A stretch of DNA of 64,000 bases, from positions 62,001 through 126,000 of the forward strand of contig NZ_ASJD01000007.1 in the NCBI RefSeq assembly GCF_000691165.1. The letters are read 5' to 3'. The notes below the pieces were generated by a model. The model saw only the letters and a list, made by a program, of their open reading frames with translations, made no database searches and was not told where the DNA came from. The stretch comes from Bacillus safensis FO-36b (GTDB taxonomy: Bacteria > Bacillota > Bacilli > Bacillales > Bacillaceae). The translations under genes and the position numbers were made by a program. How positions within the stretch are numbered: position 1 is the first letter of the stretch; each line of letters begins with the position of its first letter. Positions 34,625-47,382 of the stretch are shown here, in pieces.

Positions 34625-35893
34625 ATGAATTCTGAAGAGAGAAATATCAAAATCAAGATAAATAATGTATCTAAAATTTTCGGTAAAAATGCTAAAAAAG
34701 CATCTCAAATGCTTGAAAAAGGGAAAACAAAAAGAGAAATCCTAAAAGAGACCGGCGCAACTGTTGGTGTCAATCGAGCAAATTTTGATGTTTATGACGG
34801 CGAGATATTTGTCATCATGGGGCTATCAGGGAGCGGAAAGTCCACACTTGTGCGGATGCTAAACAGGTTAATCGAACCAACCTCCGGTGAAATATATATT
34901 GATGGGGATATGATAACAAATATGTCAAAGGATCAATTGCGTGAAGTCAGACGGAAAAAGATCAGCATGGTTTTCCAAAACTTCGCATTGTTCCCGCACC
35001 GTACAATTCTTGAGAACACAGAGTATGGTCTTGAATTGCAAGGTGTAGATAAAGAAGAGCGCAGATCAAAAGCGCTTGAATCTTTAAAGCTTGTTGGACT
35101 TGAAGGCTTTGAAGAGCAATACCCAAATCAATTAAGTGGTGGTATGCAGCAGCGTGTTGGATTGGCACGTGCGTTAGCAAATGACCCTGACATTTTATTA
35201 ATGGATGAAGCATTCAGCGCACTAGATCCATTAATTCGTAAAGATATGCAGGATGAATTGCTTGAGCTTCATACATCTGTAGGAAAAACGATCATTTTCA
35301 TTACCCATGATTTAGATGAAGCGCTTCGTATTGGTGACCGCATTGTACTCATGAAGGACGGAAATATCGTTCAAATCGGAACACCAGAAGAAATTCTGAT
35401 GAACCCATCGAATGAATATGTTGAACGCTTCGTTGAAGATGTTGACCTTTCTAAAGTATTAACCGCTGGTCATATTATGAAACGTGCAGAAACAGTTCAG
35501 ATCGATAAAGGGGCACGTGTTGCGCTTACGCTCATGAAAAACCTTGGGATTTCGTCTATCTATGCAGTAGATAAGAAAAAGCATTTATTAGGTGTTATTT
35601 CTGCACAAGCAGCGAAAAAAGCAGCAGAAACGGGAGCGTCGCTTGAAACTGTTCTTGATAAAGAATTTACCACAGTATTGGAATCAACGTATTTAACAGA
35701 AATCTTTGATGCAGTGTCTGATGCGGCAAACATTCCAATTGCAGTTGTAGATGAGAAAAACAGAATGAAGGGCATTGTGGTCAGAGGTGCATTGATTGGT
35801 GCATTATCAGGTAATGATGAATATATCAACATGTCTTCTAACAAGCTAGAGGAAATTAAGACACAAGAGCCTTCTGCACAGGAGGTAGAATAA
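34625..35893 (+). CDS. opuAA: Glycine betaine ABC transporter ATPase OpuAA
   Basis: This 422-residue ABC ATPase of the proline/glycine betaine class has Walker A GLSGSGKST, signature LSGGMQQR and Walker B ILLMDEAFSALD. After the nucleotide-binding domain come two CBS domains (from about residue 280), which in OpuA sense ionic strength or cyclic di-AMP. The ATG with TTGGAGGGAAAAT is preferred over a start at 34604. It is the first gene of opuAA-opuAB-opuAC, the high-affinity osmoprotectant importer. Confidence 0.95.
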   Translation: MNSEERNIKIKINNVSKIFGKNAKKASQMLEKGKTKREILKETGATVGVNRANFDVYDGEIFVIMGLSGSGKSTLVRMLNRLIEPTSGEIYIDGDMITNMSKDQLREVRRKKISMVFQNFALFPHRTILENTEYGLELQGVDKEERRSKALESLKLVGLEGFEEQYPNQLSGGMQQRVGLARALANDPDILLMDEAFSALDPLIRKDMQDELLELHTSVGKTIIFITHDLDEALRIGDRIVLMKDGNIVQIGTPEEILMNPSNEYVERFVEDVDLSKVLTAGHIMKRAETVQIDKGARVALTLMKNLGISSIYAVDKKKHLLGVISAQAAKKAAETGASLETVLDKEFTTVLESTYLTEIFDAVSDAANIPIAVVDEKNRMKGIVVRGALIGALSGNDEYINMSSNKLEEIKTQEPSAQEVE

Positions 35894-35894
35894 G

Positions 35895-37630
<1,736 letters not shown>

Positions 37631-37673
37631 TCAATGATGTAGTGGTTCCCTTATAATAGAAGGGAGCATGTTG

Positions 37674-37710
37674 AAAAAGCAGTCTGCTCAAAAAGCGGCT
37701 GCTTTTTTCT
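37674..37710 (+). terminator. Terminator of opuA
   Basis: AAAAAGCAG faces CTGCTTTTTT around a 17-nt loop. Confidence 0.75.
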
Positions 37711-37737
37711 TATATAGAAGGATGGAGTTGTCGGGCG

Positions 37738-38490
37738 ATGGATAAGTCAATCATGATTTTTCTGCATGGTGGAGGAGTAAGCAGCTGGATGTGGCAGGAG
37801 CAGGTTGAAATATTGAAAAACACGTATGAATGCTTTGCCCCTGATCTCATTGGACACGGGACAAGAGCAAAAGAACAGATATTTTCAATGAATGAAAGCA
37901 CCCGTGAAGTCATCTCATGGATCAAGGAAAACGCGAATGGCCGTCAAGTGATTCTGATTGGATTTTCTTTAGGTGCGCAGATTGCCGTTGATGTGTTATC
38001 AAGAGAGCCGGATATCGTAGACATAGCCGTTATCAATAGCGCTCTTGTGATGCCTTTGCCATGGCTCCACTTCATGGTGAGGCCCCTTTTGCCACTGACG
38101 TATCCATTATTAAAGAAAGATTGGTTTATTCAGCTCCAAGCCGAAAAGATGGGGCTCCCGCAACATGTACTGCATCATTATGCGGCGGAATCGAAACATC
38201 TGCAAAAGAAAACCCTTCTTACGATGTTTCAGGAAAACCTCCATTACAAGCTCCCAGACACGTTTCAGCAAGCGAAGGCACGCATTCTTGTCACAGTGGG
38301 AGAAAAAGAAAAAGGCATCATGAAACGGTCAGCAAAAAAAATAACGAATTCACATCCGAAGGCAACAGGCGTCGTTGTTCCCGGTATTGGGCATACATTT
38401 ACTTTTGAAAAGAAAGAACTTTTTACAGAAATGGTCATAAACTTTATAGAGGCACGTGCATTACCAGTCGAATTAAAGGAAATCCAGTAG
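37738..38490 (+). CDS. Alpha/beta-hydrolase (serine type)
   Basis: This 250-residue cytoplasmic hydrolase has an oxyanion motif HGGGVSSWMW near residue 9, the nucleophile elbow GFSLGAQ (Ser near residue 79) and a C-terminal GIGHTFTFE carrying the catalytic His. Size and motifs fit MhpC/BioH-like esterases; the substrate cannot be named. GGAG lies 11 nt before the ATG. It stands alone between opuA and an SDR gene. Confidence 0.8.
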   Translation: MDKSIMIFLHGGGVSSWMWQEQVEILKNTYECFAPDLIGHGTRAKEQIFSMNESTREVISWIKENANGRQVILIGFSLGAQIAVDVLSREPDIVDIAVINSALVMPLPWLHFMVRPLLPLTYPLLKKDWFIQLQAEKMGLPQHVLHHYAAESKHLQKKTLLTMFQENLHYKLPDTFQQAKARILVTVGEKEKGIMKRSAKKITNSHPKATGVVVPGIGHTFTFEKKELFTEMVINFIEARALPVELKEIQ

Positions 38491-38600
38491 CTGCGCCAAT
38501 CAATAAGTGAAGACGAGCATAAAAGGGGCGCCGGTCTCTTAGAATCTGTATGATATAGGTATAAAACGCTTACAGTTTGTGTGTCCTAGAAGGAGGAGCT

Positions 38601-39323
38601 ATGAGTAAAAACTATATCATATTCGGTGCAAGTCAAGGGTTAGGAGATGCTTTTGTAAAAGGTCTTCCATCAAGTGGAGATACAGTTTGGATTGTGTCGC
38701 GAAGTGAACCAAGCAGTTTGAATATAGATGACGGTGTACATAGAATTTGGTTGAAAATCGACTTATCAAGCCAAACACATATCCCTTATATGCTCGAAGC
38801 ACTTGAGAACAAGACGATTGATGTACTCATCTATAACGTCGGTTTATGGGAAAAACGAGGCTTTGAAGACGATTATTCCTTTGATCACGATCAGCCAGAG
38901 GATATTGCACATTTAATCAATGTGAATGTCACCTCAACCATTACGTACATCCAGGCACTGCTTCCTCACGTAAGGAAATCGGAGAATGGAAAAATCATCG
39001 TCATTGGCTCAACGGCGGGTCTCGATCATACGAACCTGCCGCAGGTCTCGTTTGTTGCATCTAAATTTGGCCTGCGCGGAATTGTGAATGCACTGAGAGA
39101 GCATGTGAGGAAAGATAAAATATCCGTCACCTGTATCAATCCAGGAGAACTGGCGGCGGAGGTTCCGTATGAAGATGGAGCCGAAAAGGCCATCACTCTT
39201 TATGATGAAACGAGAATCCCTGTTCAGGATATTGTGGAGCTTGCGAGATGTGTGATTCATTTATCAAGGGTATCTTGCGTGAAAGAAATCAACGTTCCAG
39301 CCATGGCAGATCTGAATGCGTAA
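38601..39323 (+). CDS. SDR-family protein with Phe in place of the catalytic Tyr
   Basis: This 240-residue Rossmann-fold protein has the nucleotide motif FGASQGLGDAF and Ser in VIGSTAG. The usual YxxxK active-site motif reads F-V-A-S-K, so the catalytic tyrosine is replaced by phenylalanine, and NNAG reads YNVG. This suggests lost or changed catalysis, perhaps a binding or regulatory role. The ATG follows GAAGGAGGAGCT. Overall it resembles YueD/sepiapterin reductase-like SDRs. A terminator follows. Confidence 0.8.
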   Translation: MSKNYIIFGASQGLGDAFVKGLPSSGDTVWIVSRSEPSSLNIDDGVHRIWLKIDLSSQTHIPYMLEALENKTIDVLIYNVGLWEKRGFEDDYSFDHDQPEDIAHLINVNVTSTITYIQALLPHVRKSENGKIIVIGSTAGLDHTNLPQVSFVASKFGLRGIVNALREHVRKDKISVTCINPGELAAEVPYEDGAEKAITLYDETRIPVQDIVELARCVIHLSRVSCVKEINVPAMADLNA

Positions 39324-39329
39324 TATAAA

Positions 39330-39368
39330 GCAGACCACCCGCCCTGAAGAGAAGGCGGGTGGCTTTTT
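39330..39368. terminator. Bidirectional terminator
   Basis: CCACCCGCC-CTGAAGAGAA-GGCGGGTGG then CTTTTTC, between convergent genes. Confidence 0.85.
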
Positions 39369-39371
39369 CAT

Positions 39372-40499
39372 TTATGATGAATGCTGCTGGAGTGTTTGAT
39401 AGACAGCCTCGGTCAAAATCTCAATGCCAGTAAAGATAGCAGAGCGGTCGAAAGTCATATACGGATGATGAAGACCGGGCTTTAAATCACAGCCTAAACC
39501 GAGCATCGTGGATTTGATATGCGGAAGCTTTGCTGCATAAAAGTGAAAGTCCTCTCCACCTGTTGTGACGATCGGGGGATCAAGCTGCTCTTTGCCTAAA
39601 ACCTGTTCAATTGCATGAGACATGATCTGGACAGCTTCTTCATTTAAGGTGGCGGCAGGCAGACGATGGTCTGTTGAAAGTGTAATGGAAGCGCCAAAGG
39701 CATCCGCTACAGAATGAACCGCTCTTTCAATTTCTTTTTCTAGTTCATCCATCACGTCGTTTGTTTGTGCCCGTACATCTAATGTAAAAGAGGCTTTGCC
39801 TGGGATGATGTTTGAGCTGCCCCCGCCAGCATGTAAATTGGTCATTTTGACAGAATGCGCGACTCTTGGATCGACATGGATATGCGCGAGTCTCTGCACG
39901 AGGGTTGAAGCCACTTCTATGACGTTGACGCCAAGGTGTGGACGTGCACCGTGCGCTTCCTCGCCAATAATGGTGCCGACGTAATGATTACTTGATCCGT
40001 GCAATATAGCAGGAGCGCAGCGTCCGTTTAATGTTTCTTGGATTGGGCGCACATGTACGCCATATAAGTAATCGACATCTGCGAGCACACCTTTTTCAAT
40101 CATTTTCAGCGCACCGCCGCCTCTTTCCTCGGCAGGCTGAAAGATGAAACGGATCGTGCCGTTCGGGCGTTCTTTTTCCTTTAATGCCATGAAGGTGCCG
40201 AGAGCCATTGTCATGTGTGCATCGTGGCCGCATGAATGATTGGCTTGAAACTCACCATCTACTTCCTGCCAAAGTGCATCAATATCGGCTCTCACAGCGA
40301 CCACTGGTGCGCCTTCTCCAATTTCACCGATCACCCCTGTACAGTCGTCAAATGTTTGAGTTTTGCAGCCCAATTTTTTCAATATATCTTCAATATAAGC
40401 AGTCGTTTCTGTTTCTTCCCAGCTGATTTCTGGATGGGCATGCAAGTGTTCAAAGATGTCTGTCACGGTTTGTTTCATTTCGTTTGTCAAAGTTGTCAT
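39372..40499 (-). CDS. amhX: M20-family amidohydrolase AmhX
   Basis: This 375-residue metal-dependent amidohydrolase/peptidase of the M20 family has the metal sites HSCGHDAHM (near residue 90) and [10 protein letters not shown], and the late His in [11 protein letters not shown]. Family members remove acyl groups from amino acids or cleave small amides. The ATG after AAGGAGGCTTCTC is preferred over an in-frame start at 40532. Position next to opuA and ycgA is the same as amhX in B. subtilis. Confidence 0.9.
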   Translation of the reverse strand: MTTLTNEMKQTVTDIFEHLHAHPEISWEETETTAYIEDILKKLGCKTQTFDDCTGVIGEIGEGAPVVAVRADIDALWQEVDGEFQANHSCGHDAHMTMALGTFMALKEKERPNGTIRFIFQPAEERGGGALKMIEKGVLADVDYLYGVHVRPIQETLNGRCAPAILHGSSNHYVGTIIGEEAHGARPHLGVNVIEVASTLVQRLAHIHVDPRVAHSVKMTNLHAGGGSSNIIPGKASFTLDVRAQTNDVMDELEKEIERAVHSVADAFGASITLSTDHRLPAATLNEEAVQIMSHAIEQVLGKEQLDPPIVTTGGEDFHFYAAKLPHIKSTMLGLGCDLKPGLHHPYMTFDRSAIFTGIEILTEAVYQTLQQHSS

Positions 40500-40535
40500 G
40501 AGAAGCCTCCTTGCTGACAGATAATCTGTCAAAAC

Positions 40536-40554
40536 ATTATTTTAGTGAAATAAT
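40536..40554. promoter_or_regulatory. Palindrome upstream of ycgA/amhX
   Basis: ATTATTT-TAGTG-AAATAAT is a perfect 7-bp inverted repeat just upstream of the ycgA -35. It could be an operator for either divergent gene; no regulator is adjacent. Confidence 0.35.
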
Positions 40555-40555
40555 A

Positions 40556-40585
40556 TTGATCTTAAATATCAACAGTGTTTATAAT
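40556..40585 (+). promoter_or_regulatory. Candidate sigma-A promoter of ycgA
   Basis: TTGATC, 18 nt, TATAAT, about 67 nt before the ATG. Confidence 0.55.
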
Positions 40586-40652
40586 ATAACACATCATTTG
40601 ATTATTCTGAAAATTAAGTGAAATTCCGATCGGGACAAAGGGGTTTTGACAC

Positions 40653-42083
40653 ATGAAAACAGCGACAGTATCAGCACCAGAGAAACAAAAACGAAAACTT
40701 CAAATGCCGGATGCGTATGTTCTCTTATTTATGATTGCACTGATTTGTACAATAGCAACGTATTTTGTACCAGCGGGTGAGTTTGACCGAAAGACATCTG
40801 GGGAGATCACAACAGCCGTTCCTGGCAGCTATCACCGTATTGATCAATCACCAGTGAGTCCAGTTGGCTTTTTCACAGCGATACAAGAAGGAATGGTAGG
40901 GTCCTCTTCTATTATTTTTCTGATTCTATTTACGGGCGGAACCATTGCCATTTTGGAGAAGACAGGTGCTATTAACGGGATGATTCACCATGTCATCAGC
41001 CGGTTTCAAACGAAGCAATTATTGTTTATTTGTATTGTTGGGGGATTATTTTCAGTCCTTGGAACGACCGGAATTGTCGTGAATTCTGTCATTGGGTTTA
41101 TTCCAATCGGCATCATTGTGGCACGATCCTTGAAATGGGATGCTGTAGCAGGAGCCGCTGTCATATACATCGGCTGTTATGCAGGGTTTAACGCAACGAT
41201 TTTATCTCCATCTCCATTAGGTTTATCACAAACAATTGCAGAGCTGCCGATCTTTTCCGGCATCGGCCTGCGTGTCATTATTTATCTTTGTTTTCTTATT
41301 TCTAGTATTGTGTACATCTATTTATATACAAGACGTCTGAAGAATAAAGAAAAGGGAAGCATTCTTGGCGATCAATGGTTTCCTGCTAAGGGGCTTGGCG
41401 GAGCCGATGCGGAATCTGTGGACAAGCCTGCATTTACTGGCAGACATAAGCTGATTTTAGCGGTGTGCGGATTGTCACTTGGAGGTTTCTTATATGGCGC
41501 ACTTCAGCTTGGCTGGACCGATAAGGAAATGGCGGGTGTGTTCATTTTTATGGCTATCGTCGCTGGACTGCTCGGCGGATTAGCTGCCAATGATATTGCG
41601 AAAACGTTTATTATCGGGTGCCAAAGCCTTGTATACGGCGCACTTATTGTTGGGATGGCACGCTGTATTTCGGTCATTTTAGAAAACGGGAAGCTGCTTG
41701 ATACAGTGGTCAATGGCTTGGCGAGTATGCTGACAGGCTTTAGTCCCATCGCTGGTGCGATCGGGATGTATATTGCGAGTGCGCTTCTTCACTTTTTGAT
41801 TTCATCAGGTTCAGGAGAAGCCGTTGTCTTTATCCCGATTCTTGCGCCGCTCGCTGATTTAATGGGCATCACAAGACAGGTCGCTGTAGAAGCGGTAATG
41901 CTTGGTGAAGGGGTGGTCAACTGTATCAATCCGACTTCCGGTGTGTTGATGGCTGTACTTGCTGCAAGTGGTATTCCTTATGTAAAGTGGCTGCGTTTTA
42001 TGGTGCCGCTTGCCCTCATTTGGTTTGTCATCGGTCTTGTGTTTATTTGTATCGGGGTCATGATCAACTGGGGACCTTATTAA
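40653..42083 (+). CDS. ycgA: YfcC-family basic amino acid/dicarboxylate-like transporter YcgA
   Basis: This 476-residue membrane protein has about 12 helices and belongs to the YfcC/DcuC-ArcD-like superfamily. Typical segments are [10 protein letters not shown] after the first helix and [18 protein letters not shown] with [11 protein letters not shown]-like [15 protein letters not shown] near the end. The ATG is preceded by AAAGGGG at a workable distance. It lies downstream of and divergent from amhX, as in B. subtilis. Such proteins carry amino acids or peptides; since AmhX may free amino acids, a shared role is possible. Confidence 0.85.
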   Translation: MKTATVSAPEKQKRKLQMPDAYVLLFMIALICTIATYFVPAGEFDRKTSGEITTAVPGSYHRIDQSPVSPVGFFTAIQEGMVGSSSIIFLILFTGGTIAILEKTGAINGMIHHVISRFQTKQLLFICIVGGLFSVLGTTGIVVNSVIGFIPIGIIVARSLKWDAVAGAAVIYIGCYAGFNATILSPSPLGLSQTIAELPIFSGIGLRVIIYLCFLISSIVYIYLYTRRLKNKEKGSILGDQWFPAKGLGGADAESVDKPAFTGRHKLILAVCGLSLGGFLYGALQLGWTDKEMAGVFIFMAIVAGLLGGLAANDIAKTFIIGCQSLVYGALIVGMARCISVILENGKLLDTVVNGLASMLTGFSPIAGAIGMYIASALLHFLISSGSGEAVVFIPILAPLADLMGITRQVAVEAVMLGEGVVNCINPTSGVLMAVLAASGIPYVKWLRFMVPLALIWFVIGLVFICIGVMINWGPY

Positions 42084-42090
42084 ATATGTA

Positions 42091-42124
42091 GGAAGCTGCC
42101 GACGAGCGTTTGGCAGCTTTTTTC
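42091..42124 (+). terminator. Terminator after ycgA
   Basis: AAGCTGCC-GACGAGCGTT-TGGCAGCTTTTTTC. Confidence 0.85.
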
Positions 42125-42209
42125 TTATGGAAATATGTATGGAGCGGGCGCTTTGAAAGCACAATAAATGTGTTCACAAATTCGCTACATATTTTTTTTG
42201 AGCAGCCCC

Positions 42210-42238
42210 TTGCAAAAGTTTGTGAAATGTTGCACAAT
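42210..42238 (+). promoter_or_regulatory. ldh: Promoter of ldh
   Basis: TTGCAA, 17 nt, CACAAT. The spacer and -10 overlap a Rex-like operator, so repressor binding would block RNA polymerase. Confidence 0.55.
42220..42237. promoter_or_regulatory. Rex operator 1 of ldh-lctP
   Basis: TTGTGAA-ATGT-TGCACAA matches the Rex consensus TTGTGAANNNNTTCACAA at all but one base. Rex represses fermentation genes when NADH is low. Confidence 0.8.
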
Positions 42239-42242
42239 AAGA

Positions 42243-42260
42243 ATGTGAAATACTTCACAT
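42243..42260. promoter_or_regulatory. Rex operator 2 of ldh-lctP
   Basis: ATGTGAA-ATAC-TTCACAT is a perfect palindrome and differs from the Rex consensus only at the outermost bases. It lies 5 nt after operator 1. Confidence 0.75.
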
Positions 42261-42299
42261 AAGAAAAACAGCCTAGTTTTACTCAGGAGGATGAGATAA

Positions 42300-43247
<948 letters not shown>

Positions 43248-43290
43248 TCAATCAAAAGCAACCTATCTGAGCAGAAAAGGATGAATCACT

Positions 43291-44913
43291 ATGTGGCAGC
43301 AAATATATGATCCGTTTGGTAATGAATTCGTCAGTGCATTGGTGGCAATGCTCCCAATCTTGTTTTTCCTTCTTGCATTAACCGTTTTTAAGCTAAAAGG
43401 TGTTTTAGCCGCTTGTTTTACCTTAATCGTCAGTTTTGTAACAGCTGTTTTCTTCTTTCATATGCCAGTTGAAAAAGCATTATCTGCTGTGCTGCTCGGT
43501 ATATCTAATGGGCTGTGGCCGATTGGATATATCGTCATCATGGCGGTATGGCTCTATAAAATTGCCGTGAAATCTGGTAAGTTCGATGTCATTCGTTCTA
43601 GTATTGCAGGAATCTCTCAAGATCAACGTCTTCAGCTCTTATTAATTGGTTTTAGCTTTAATGCATTTTTAGAAGGAGCTGCTGGGTTTGGTGTACCGAT
43701 TGCGATCAGTGCTGCTCTCTTAACAGAGCTTGGGTTTAAACCGCTGAAAGCTGCGATGCTCTGCTTAATTGCCAATGCTGCGTCTGGTGCATTTGGTGCT
43801 GTAGGCATTCCAGTGATTACAGGGGCGCAAATGGGCAATATGACGCCGCTTGCGTTATCTCAAACCCTTGTATATACGATCCCGTTTATTTCATTCTGTA
43901 TTCCGTTCCTCCTCATTCTGATTGTAGATGGATTCAAAGGAATCAAAGAAACTCTGCCAGCTTTGCTTGTTGTGAGTGGAAGCTATGCCATTTTGCAAGC
44001 TGTCACAATGGTGACGATGGGACCTGAGCTTGCCAATATTATTTCTGCCTTGGCAAGTATGGGAGTTTTAGCTTTATTTCTTCGGAAATGGCAGCCAAAA
44101 CACATTTATCGTGAAGAAGGAGCGCCAGATATTGAACAGAAACAAACGTATCGCGGCGTTGAAATACTGAAAGCATGGTCTCCGTTCTATATTTTAACTG
44201 CTGTTATTACAGTATGGAGTCTGCCGGCATTTAAAGCATTGTTTGCTGTAGGAGGACCGCTTAACTGGACGACCATTTTAGTGAAAATGCCATTTTTACA
44301 TCAGCAAATTGTGAAATTACCACCAATTGCCCAAACGGAAACACCAATTGATGCGATCTTTAAAATTGATGTCATCAGTGCAACGGGTACTGCCATTCTG
44401 ATTGCGGTCATGCTGACAGGACTGTTTAGCAGACATATTACATTAACAGAAGGCGCTGTCTGCTTAAAAGCAGCGGTGAAAGAGCTTTGGGTTCCTGTTC
44501 TTACTATTTGTTTTGTCATGGGCTTTGCCAACCTGGCAAACTTTGCTGGACTCAGTTCAGCCATTGGACTTGCTCTTGCCAAAACAGGCGATTTGTTCCC
44601 GCTTGTCAGCCCGGTGCTTGGCTGGATCGGCGTGTTTATTACGGGATCTGTCGTGAGTAACAACGCCTTATTCGGTAACCTTCAAGCGGTCACTGCTTCT
44701 CAAATCGGCTCACAAGCAGGTTTGTTAATTGGGGCGAATACGACCGGTGGTGTGATGGCGAAATTAATTTCTCCACAATCTATCGCTATCGCTACAGCAG
44801 CTGTTGGAGAAACAGGGAAAGAATCTGAGCTCTTCAAAAAGACCGTGAAGTACAGTTTCATTCTGCTAGGTATTGTATGTATATGGACATTCATTCTTGC
44901 TCAATTTGTATAG
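43291..44913 (+). CDS. lctP: L-lactate permease LctP
   Basis: This 540-residue membrane protein of the lactate permease family has about 13 helices. Hallmarks are [19 protein letters not shown] and the C-terminal [14 protein letters not shown] segment. It lies 43 nt after ldh with its own AAAAGGATG ribosome site, so the two form the fermentation operon that makes and exports lactate. A terminator follows. Confidence 0.95.
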   Translation: MWQQIYDPFGNEFVSALVAMLPILFFLLALTVFKLKGVLAACFTLIVSFVTAVFFFHMPVEKALSAVLLGISNGLWPIGYIVIMAVWLYKIAVKSGKFDVIRSSIAGISQDQRLQLLLIGFSFNAFLEGAAGFGVPIAISAALLTELGFKPLKAAMLCLIANAASGAFGAVGIPVITGAQMGNMTPLALSQTLVYTIPFISFCIPFLLILIVDGFKGIKETLPALLVVSGSYAILQAVTMVTMGPELANIISALASMGVLALFLRKWQPKHIYREEGAPDIEQKQTYRGVEILKAWSPFYILTAVITVWSLPAFKALFAVGGPLNWTTILVKMPFLHQQIVKLPPIAQTETPIDAIFKIDVISATGTAILIAVMLTGLFSRHITLTEGAVCLKAAVKELWVPVLTICFVMGFANLANFAGLSSAIGLALAKTGDLFPLVSPVLGWIGVFITGSVVSNNALFGNLQAVTASQIGSQAGLLIGANTTGGVMAKLISPQSIAIATAAVGETGKESELFKKTVKYSFILLGIVCIWTFILAQFV

Positions 44914-44923
44914 GTTGATAGAC

Positions 44924-44956
44924 TAAAAAAGACTGAGAGAAATCTCAGTCTTTTTC
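44924..44956. terminator. Bidirectional terminator
   Basis: AAAAAAGACTGAGA-GAAA-TCTCAGTCTTTTT between convergent lctP and ntdR. Confidence 0.9.
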
Positions 44957-44957
44957 T

Positions 44958-45947
44958 TTATGTAGATTCTCTTGTCACGAGCCGGGTAGGCAGCTGGATA
45001 TGTTCACGCTGCAATGGTTTTTGGTCTTGCAGGAGTGCGATCATTTGCTGTACAGACCGCTGGCCAAGCTCTACGATCGGTATGTCAATCGTGGTGATCG
45101 TTGGAGCTGTCACCTCACATATGTCTTGGTTGTCATAGCCGATGACCGCTAGATCCTTGGGGATTTGATAGCCATATGAAATGGCCTGTTTAATGAGTCC
45201 TGCTGCGACTTGATCATTGCCGGTGAAAATGGCATCAGGCGCTTCCTTCATGTGATGGATGACCTCCATTAAGCGAAAGCCGTCTTCAATGGTAAAAGCC
45301 TCTCCAAACAGCCAATCGTCTTGCAGCGGCAAACCGTGAGCAGAGAGTGCATCAAGATAGCCCTGTTTCCTTTGCTTCTGCGCTTCACTGCTTTCTGTAT
45401 CAAAACAAAACCCAATCGATTTTCGCCCCGACCGAATCAAATAGTCCACCGCTTTATAGGCGGCTTCCCGTTCATCGTATCCAATAATCGGGATGTTTGC
45501 TGTTTGATGATATTCATTTGCCATGACAATGGGGCCGTTTGTTAAAAATGGCTCGATCTTTTCCCACTGATTTTCTAATGCCCCTAATATGACCCCATCT
45601 ACTTCTTTTCTTTTTAATAATTGAAGCCCTTCAAGCTCCAATGCTTCTTGATAAAACGTCTGAAGCACAATGGCTTTATATCCTTGATCAAGGGCTTCTT
45701 TTGAAATGCCTTTAATCAATTGTGCAAAAAAAGGATGATCCACAGCTGGAACAGACACAGCAATGGTTTTTGTCTGATGTGACCTTAGTGTGCGGGCTGC
45801 TGAACTCGGTGTATATTCCATTTCTTTCATCACCTGTAAAATGAGCTGCCGCTTTTCTTCTGACACATATGGGTGATGGTTTAGCACTCTGGAAACGGTG
45901 GTGGTTGAAACCCCGCAGCGTTTGGCAATTTCATAAATTGTACACAT
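44958..45947 (-). CDS. ntdR: LacI-family regulator NtdR
   Basis: This 329-residue transcription regulator has an N-terminal LacI helix-turn-helix (MCTIYEIAKRCGVSTTTVSRVL) and a periplasmic-binding-protein-like sensor domain (GVILGAL, FTGNDQVAAG, GYDN). The start is set by AAAGGATTTGTTAAT; 48 upstream in-frame residues have no HTH and overlap ntdA. It is divergent from ntdABC, as in B. subtilis, where NtdR activates the operon in answer to neotrehalosadiamine. A GTTAT...ATAAC inverted repeat in the intergenic DNA (about 45981-46003) is a possible operator. Confidence 0.88.
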   Translation of the reverse strand: MCTIYEIAKRCGVSTTTVSRVLNHHPYVSEEKRQLILQVMKEMEYTPSSAARTLRSHQTKTIAVSVPAVDHPFFAQLIKGISKEALDQGYKAIVLQTFYQEALELEGLQLLKRKEVDGVILGALENQWEKIEPFLTNGPIVMANEYHQTANIPIIGYDEREAAYKAVDYLIRSGRKSIGFCFDTESSEAQKQRKQGYLDALSAHGLPLQDDWLFGEAFTIEDGFRLMEVIHHMKEAPDAIFTGNDQVAAGLIKQAISYGYQIPKDLAVIGYDNQDICEVTAPTITTIDIPIVELGQRSVQQMIALLQDQKPLQREHIQLPTRLVTREST

Positions 45948-46056
45948 ATTAACAAATCCTTTACACAAAGTTATTGTTCTGAAATCGATAACATCATTTA
46001 CAATGTGAAACAAGTTAAATATTAACAAAAGGAATTGATTAATTGGAGGGAATGGA

Positions 46057-47382
46057 ATGCAAATATTGACGAAGATATCAGGTAAAAGCAAGGATTATCT
46101 TCCTTTGCTGGATATGATCAATCAAGGTGTTCAAGTAAAGGCCGATTCAGTTGAAAAGCATCTAGCAAATGAAAAGCTGGTGACGTTCCTTGAGCAAGAT
46201 ATAGAGCGCACAGGTTTGGAAAAAATTCTCTTCCATTATAAACAAAATAAGGAAAAAAAGATACCGTTTCTGCCAGTTGACAAACTGATTTCAGAAGATG
46301 AAATCGATGATATTATGCTGGTGCTGAAGGAAGTATTGAGCTCTGGCCGTTTTACTTCAGGGCCATATATTCCGACGTTTGAAAAGGCGATTGCTGAGTA
46401 CTTAGGGAAAAAATATGTCATTGCCACGTCAAGTGGAACAGATGCATTGATGATCAGTCTCATATCAGCAGGCGTCCATCCAGGAGACGAGGTGATTTTG
46501 CCGGCCAACAGCTTTGCTGCAACAGAAAATGCAGTGCTCGCCATTGGGGCTGTTCCGGTTTATGCCGATATTGATCCTGAAACCTACTGCCTCTCACCGA
46601 GTGAAATAGAGAAGCATATCACAGATAAAACGGTATGCATTCTACCGGTTCATTTATATGGAAAGCAAGCGGATATGAAGGAGATTTCGGCGATTGCGAA
46701 ACAGCATGGGCTGAAAATCATTGAAGACGGCTGTCAAGCGATTGGCAGCAGCGGCCTTGGCGCTTATGGAGATGGACTTGTTCTCAGCTTTAATCCATAC
46801 AAAAACCTTGGGGTCTGCGGAAAGGCAGGAGCCATCGCTACAAATGATGAGGCCCTAGCGGAAAAATGCATGGAGATCAGCTATCACGGCTTTGAAGCTG
46901 GAAAGAAAAATGTCAAACGCAGTGACTACGGCTTTAATTCCAAAATTGATAATTTGCAGGCAGCGATCGGACTTGAACGAATGAAGTATTTAGGATTGCA
47001 AAACTTTAAACGTTTTTATTTAGCCAAGCGCTACATTGACCAGCTGCAACCGCTTGAGGATGAAGGATACATGAAGCTTCCGAAGCTGACGGATGATCAT
47101 GTCTGGCATCTATTCCCGATCAGAGTGCTGAAGGGAGACCGTGATGAACTGGCAGCGAAATTGCTGGAAATGGGCATAGAGACAGATGTCTATTACCCGG
47201 TTCTATCGCATCAGCATCAAACAAATCTTGTTTCTCAAAAATATAGACAAACGACACTTCCACACACGGAAAAAGCAGCACAGCAATTACTTCATTTGCC
47301 GCTTTATCCAGGAATGCCGCTGCAAGATCAGGAGAAGGTCATCGAGGGGGTTCAACATGTTATCAAGTCTTCCATTCAATAA
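46057..47382 (+). CDS. ntdA: PLP-dependent 3-oxo-glucose-6-phosphate aminotransferase NtdA
   Basis: This 441-residue aminotransferase of the DegT/DnrJ/EryC1 family has a SSGTDALM phosphate-binding motif, VHLYGKQADM, Asp in IIEDGCQAIGS and the PLP lysine in SFNPYKNLGVCGKAG. An N-terminal extension of about 70 residues before the aminotransferase core is a known NtdA trait. In B. subtilis it aminates 3-oxo-glucose 6-phosphate to kanosamine 6-phosphate. The ATG follows TTGGAGGGAATGGA. It overlaps ntdB by 26 nt. Confidence 0.92.
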   Translation: MQILTKISGKSKDYLPLLDMINQGVQVKADSVEKHLANEKLVTFLEQDIERTGLEKILFHYKQNKEKKIPFLPVDKLISEDEIDDIMLVLKEVLSSGRFTSGPYIPTFEKAIAEYLGKKYVIATSSGTDALMISLISAGVHPGDEVILPANSFAATENAVLAIGAVPVYADIDPETYCLSPSEIEKHITDKTVCILPVHLYGKQADMKEISAIAKQHGLKIIEDGCQAIGSSGLGAYGDGLVLSFNPYKNLGVCGKAGAIATNDEALAEKCMEISYHGFEAGKKNVKRSDYGFNSKIDNLQAAIGLERMKYLGLQNFKRFYLAKRYIDQLQPLEDEGYMKLPKLTDDHVWHLFPIRVLKGDRDELAAKLLEMGIETDVYYPVLSHQHQTNLVSQKYRQTTLPHTEKAAQQLLHLPLYPGMPLQDQEKVIEGVQHVIKSSIQ

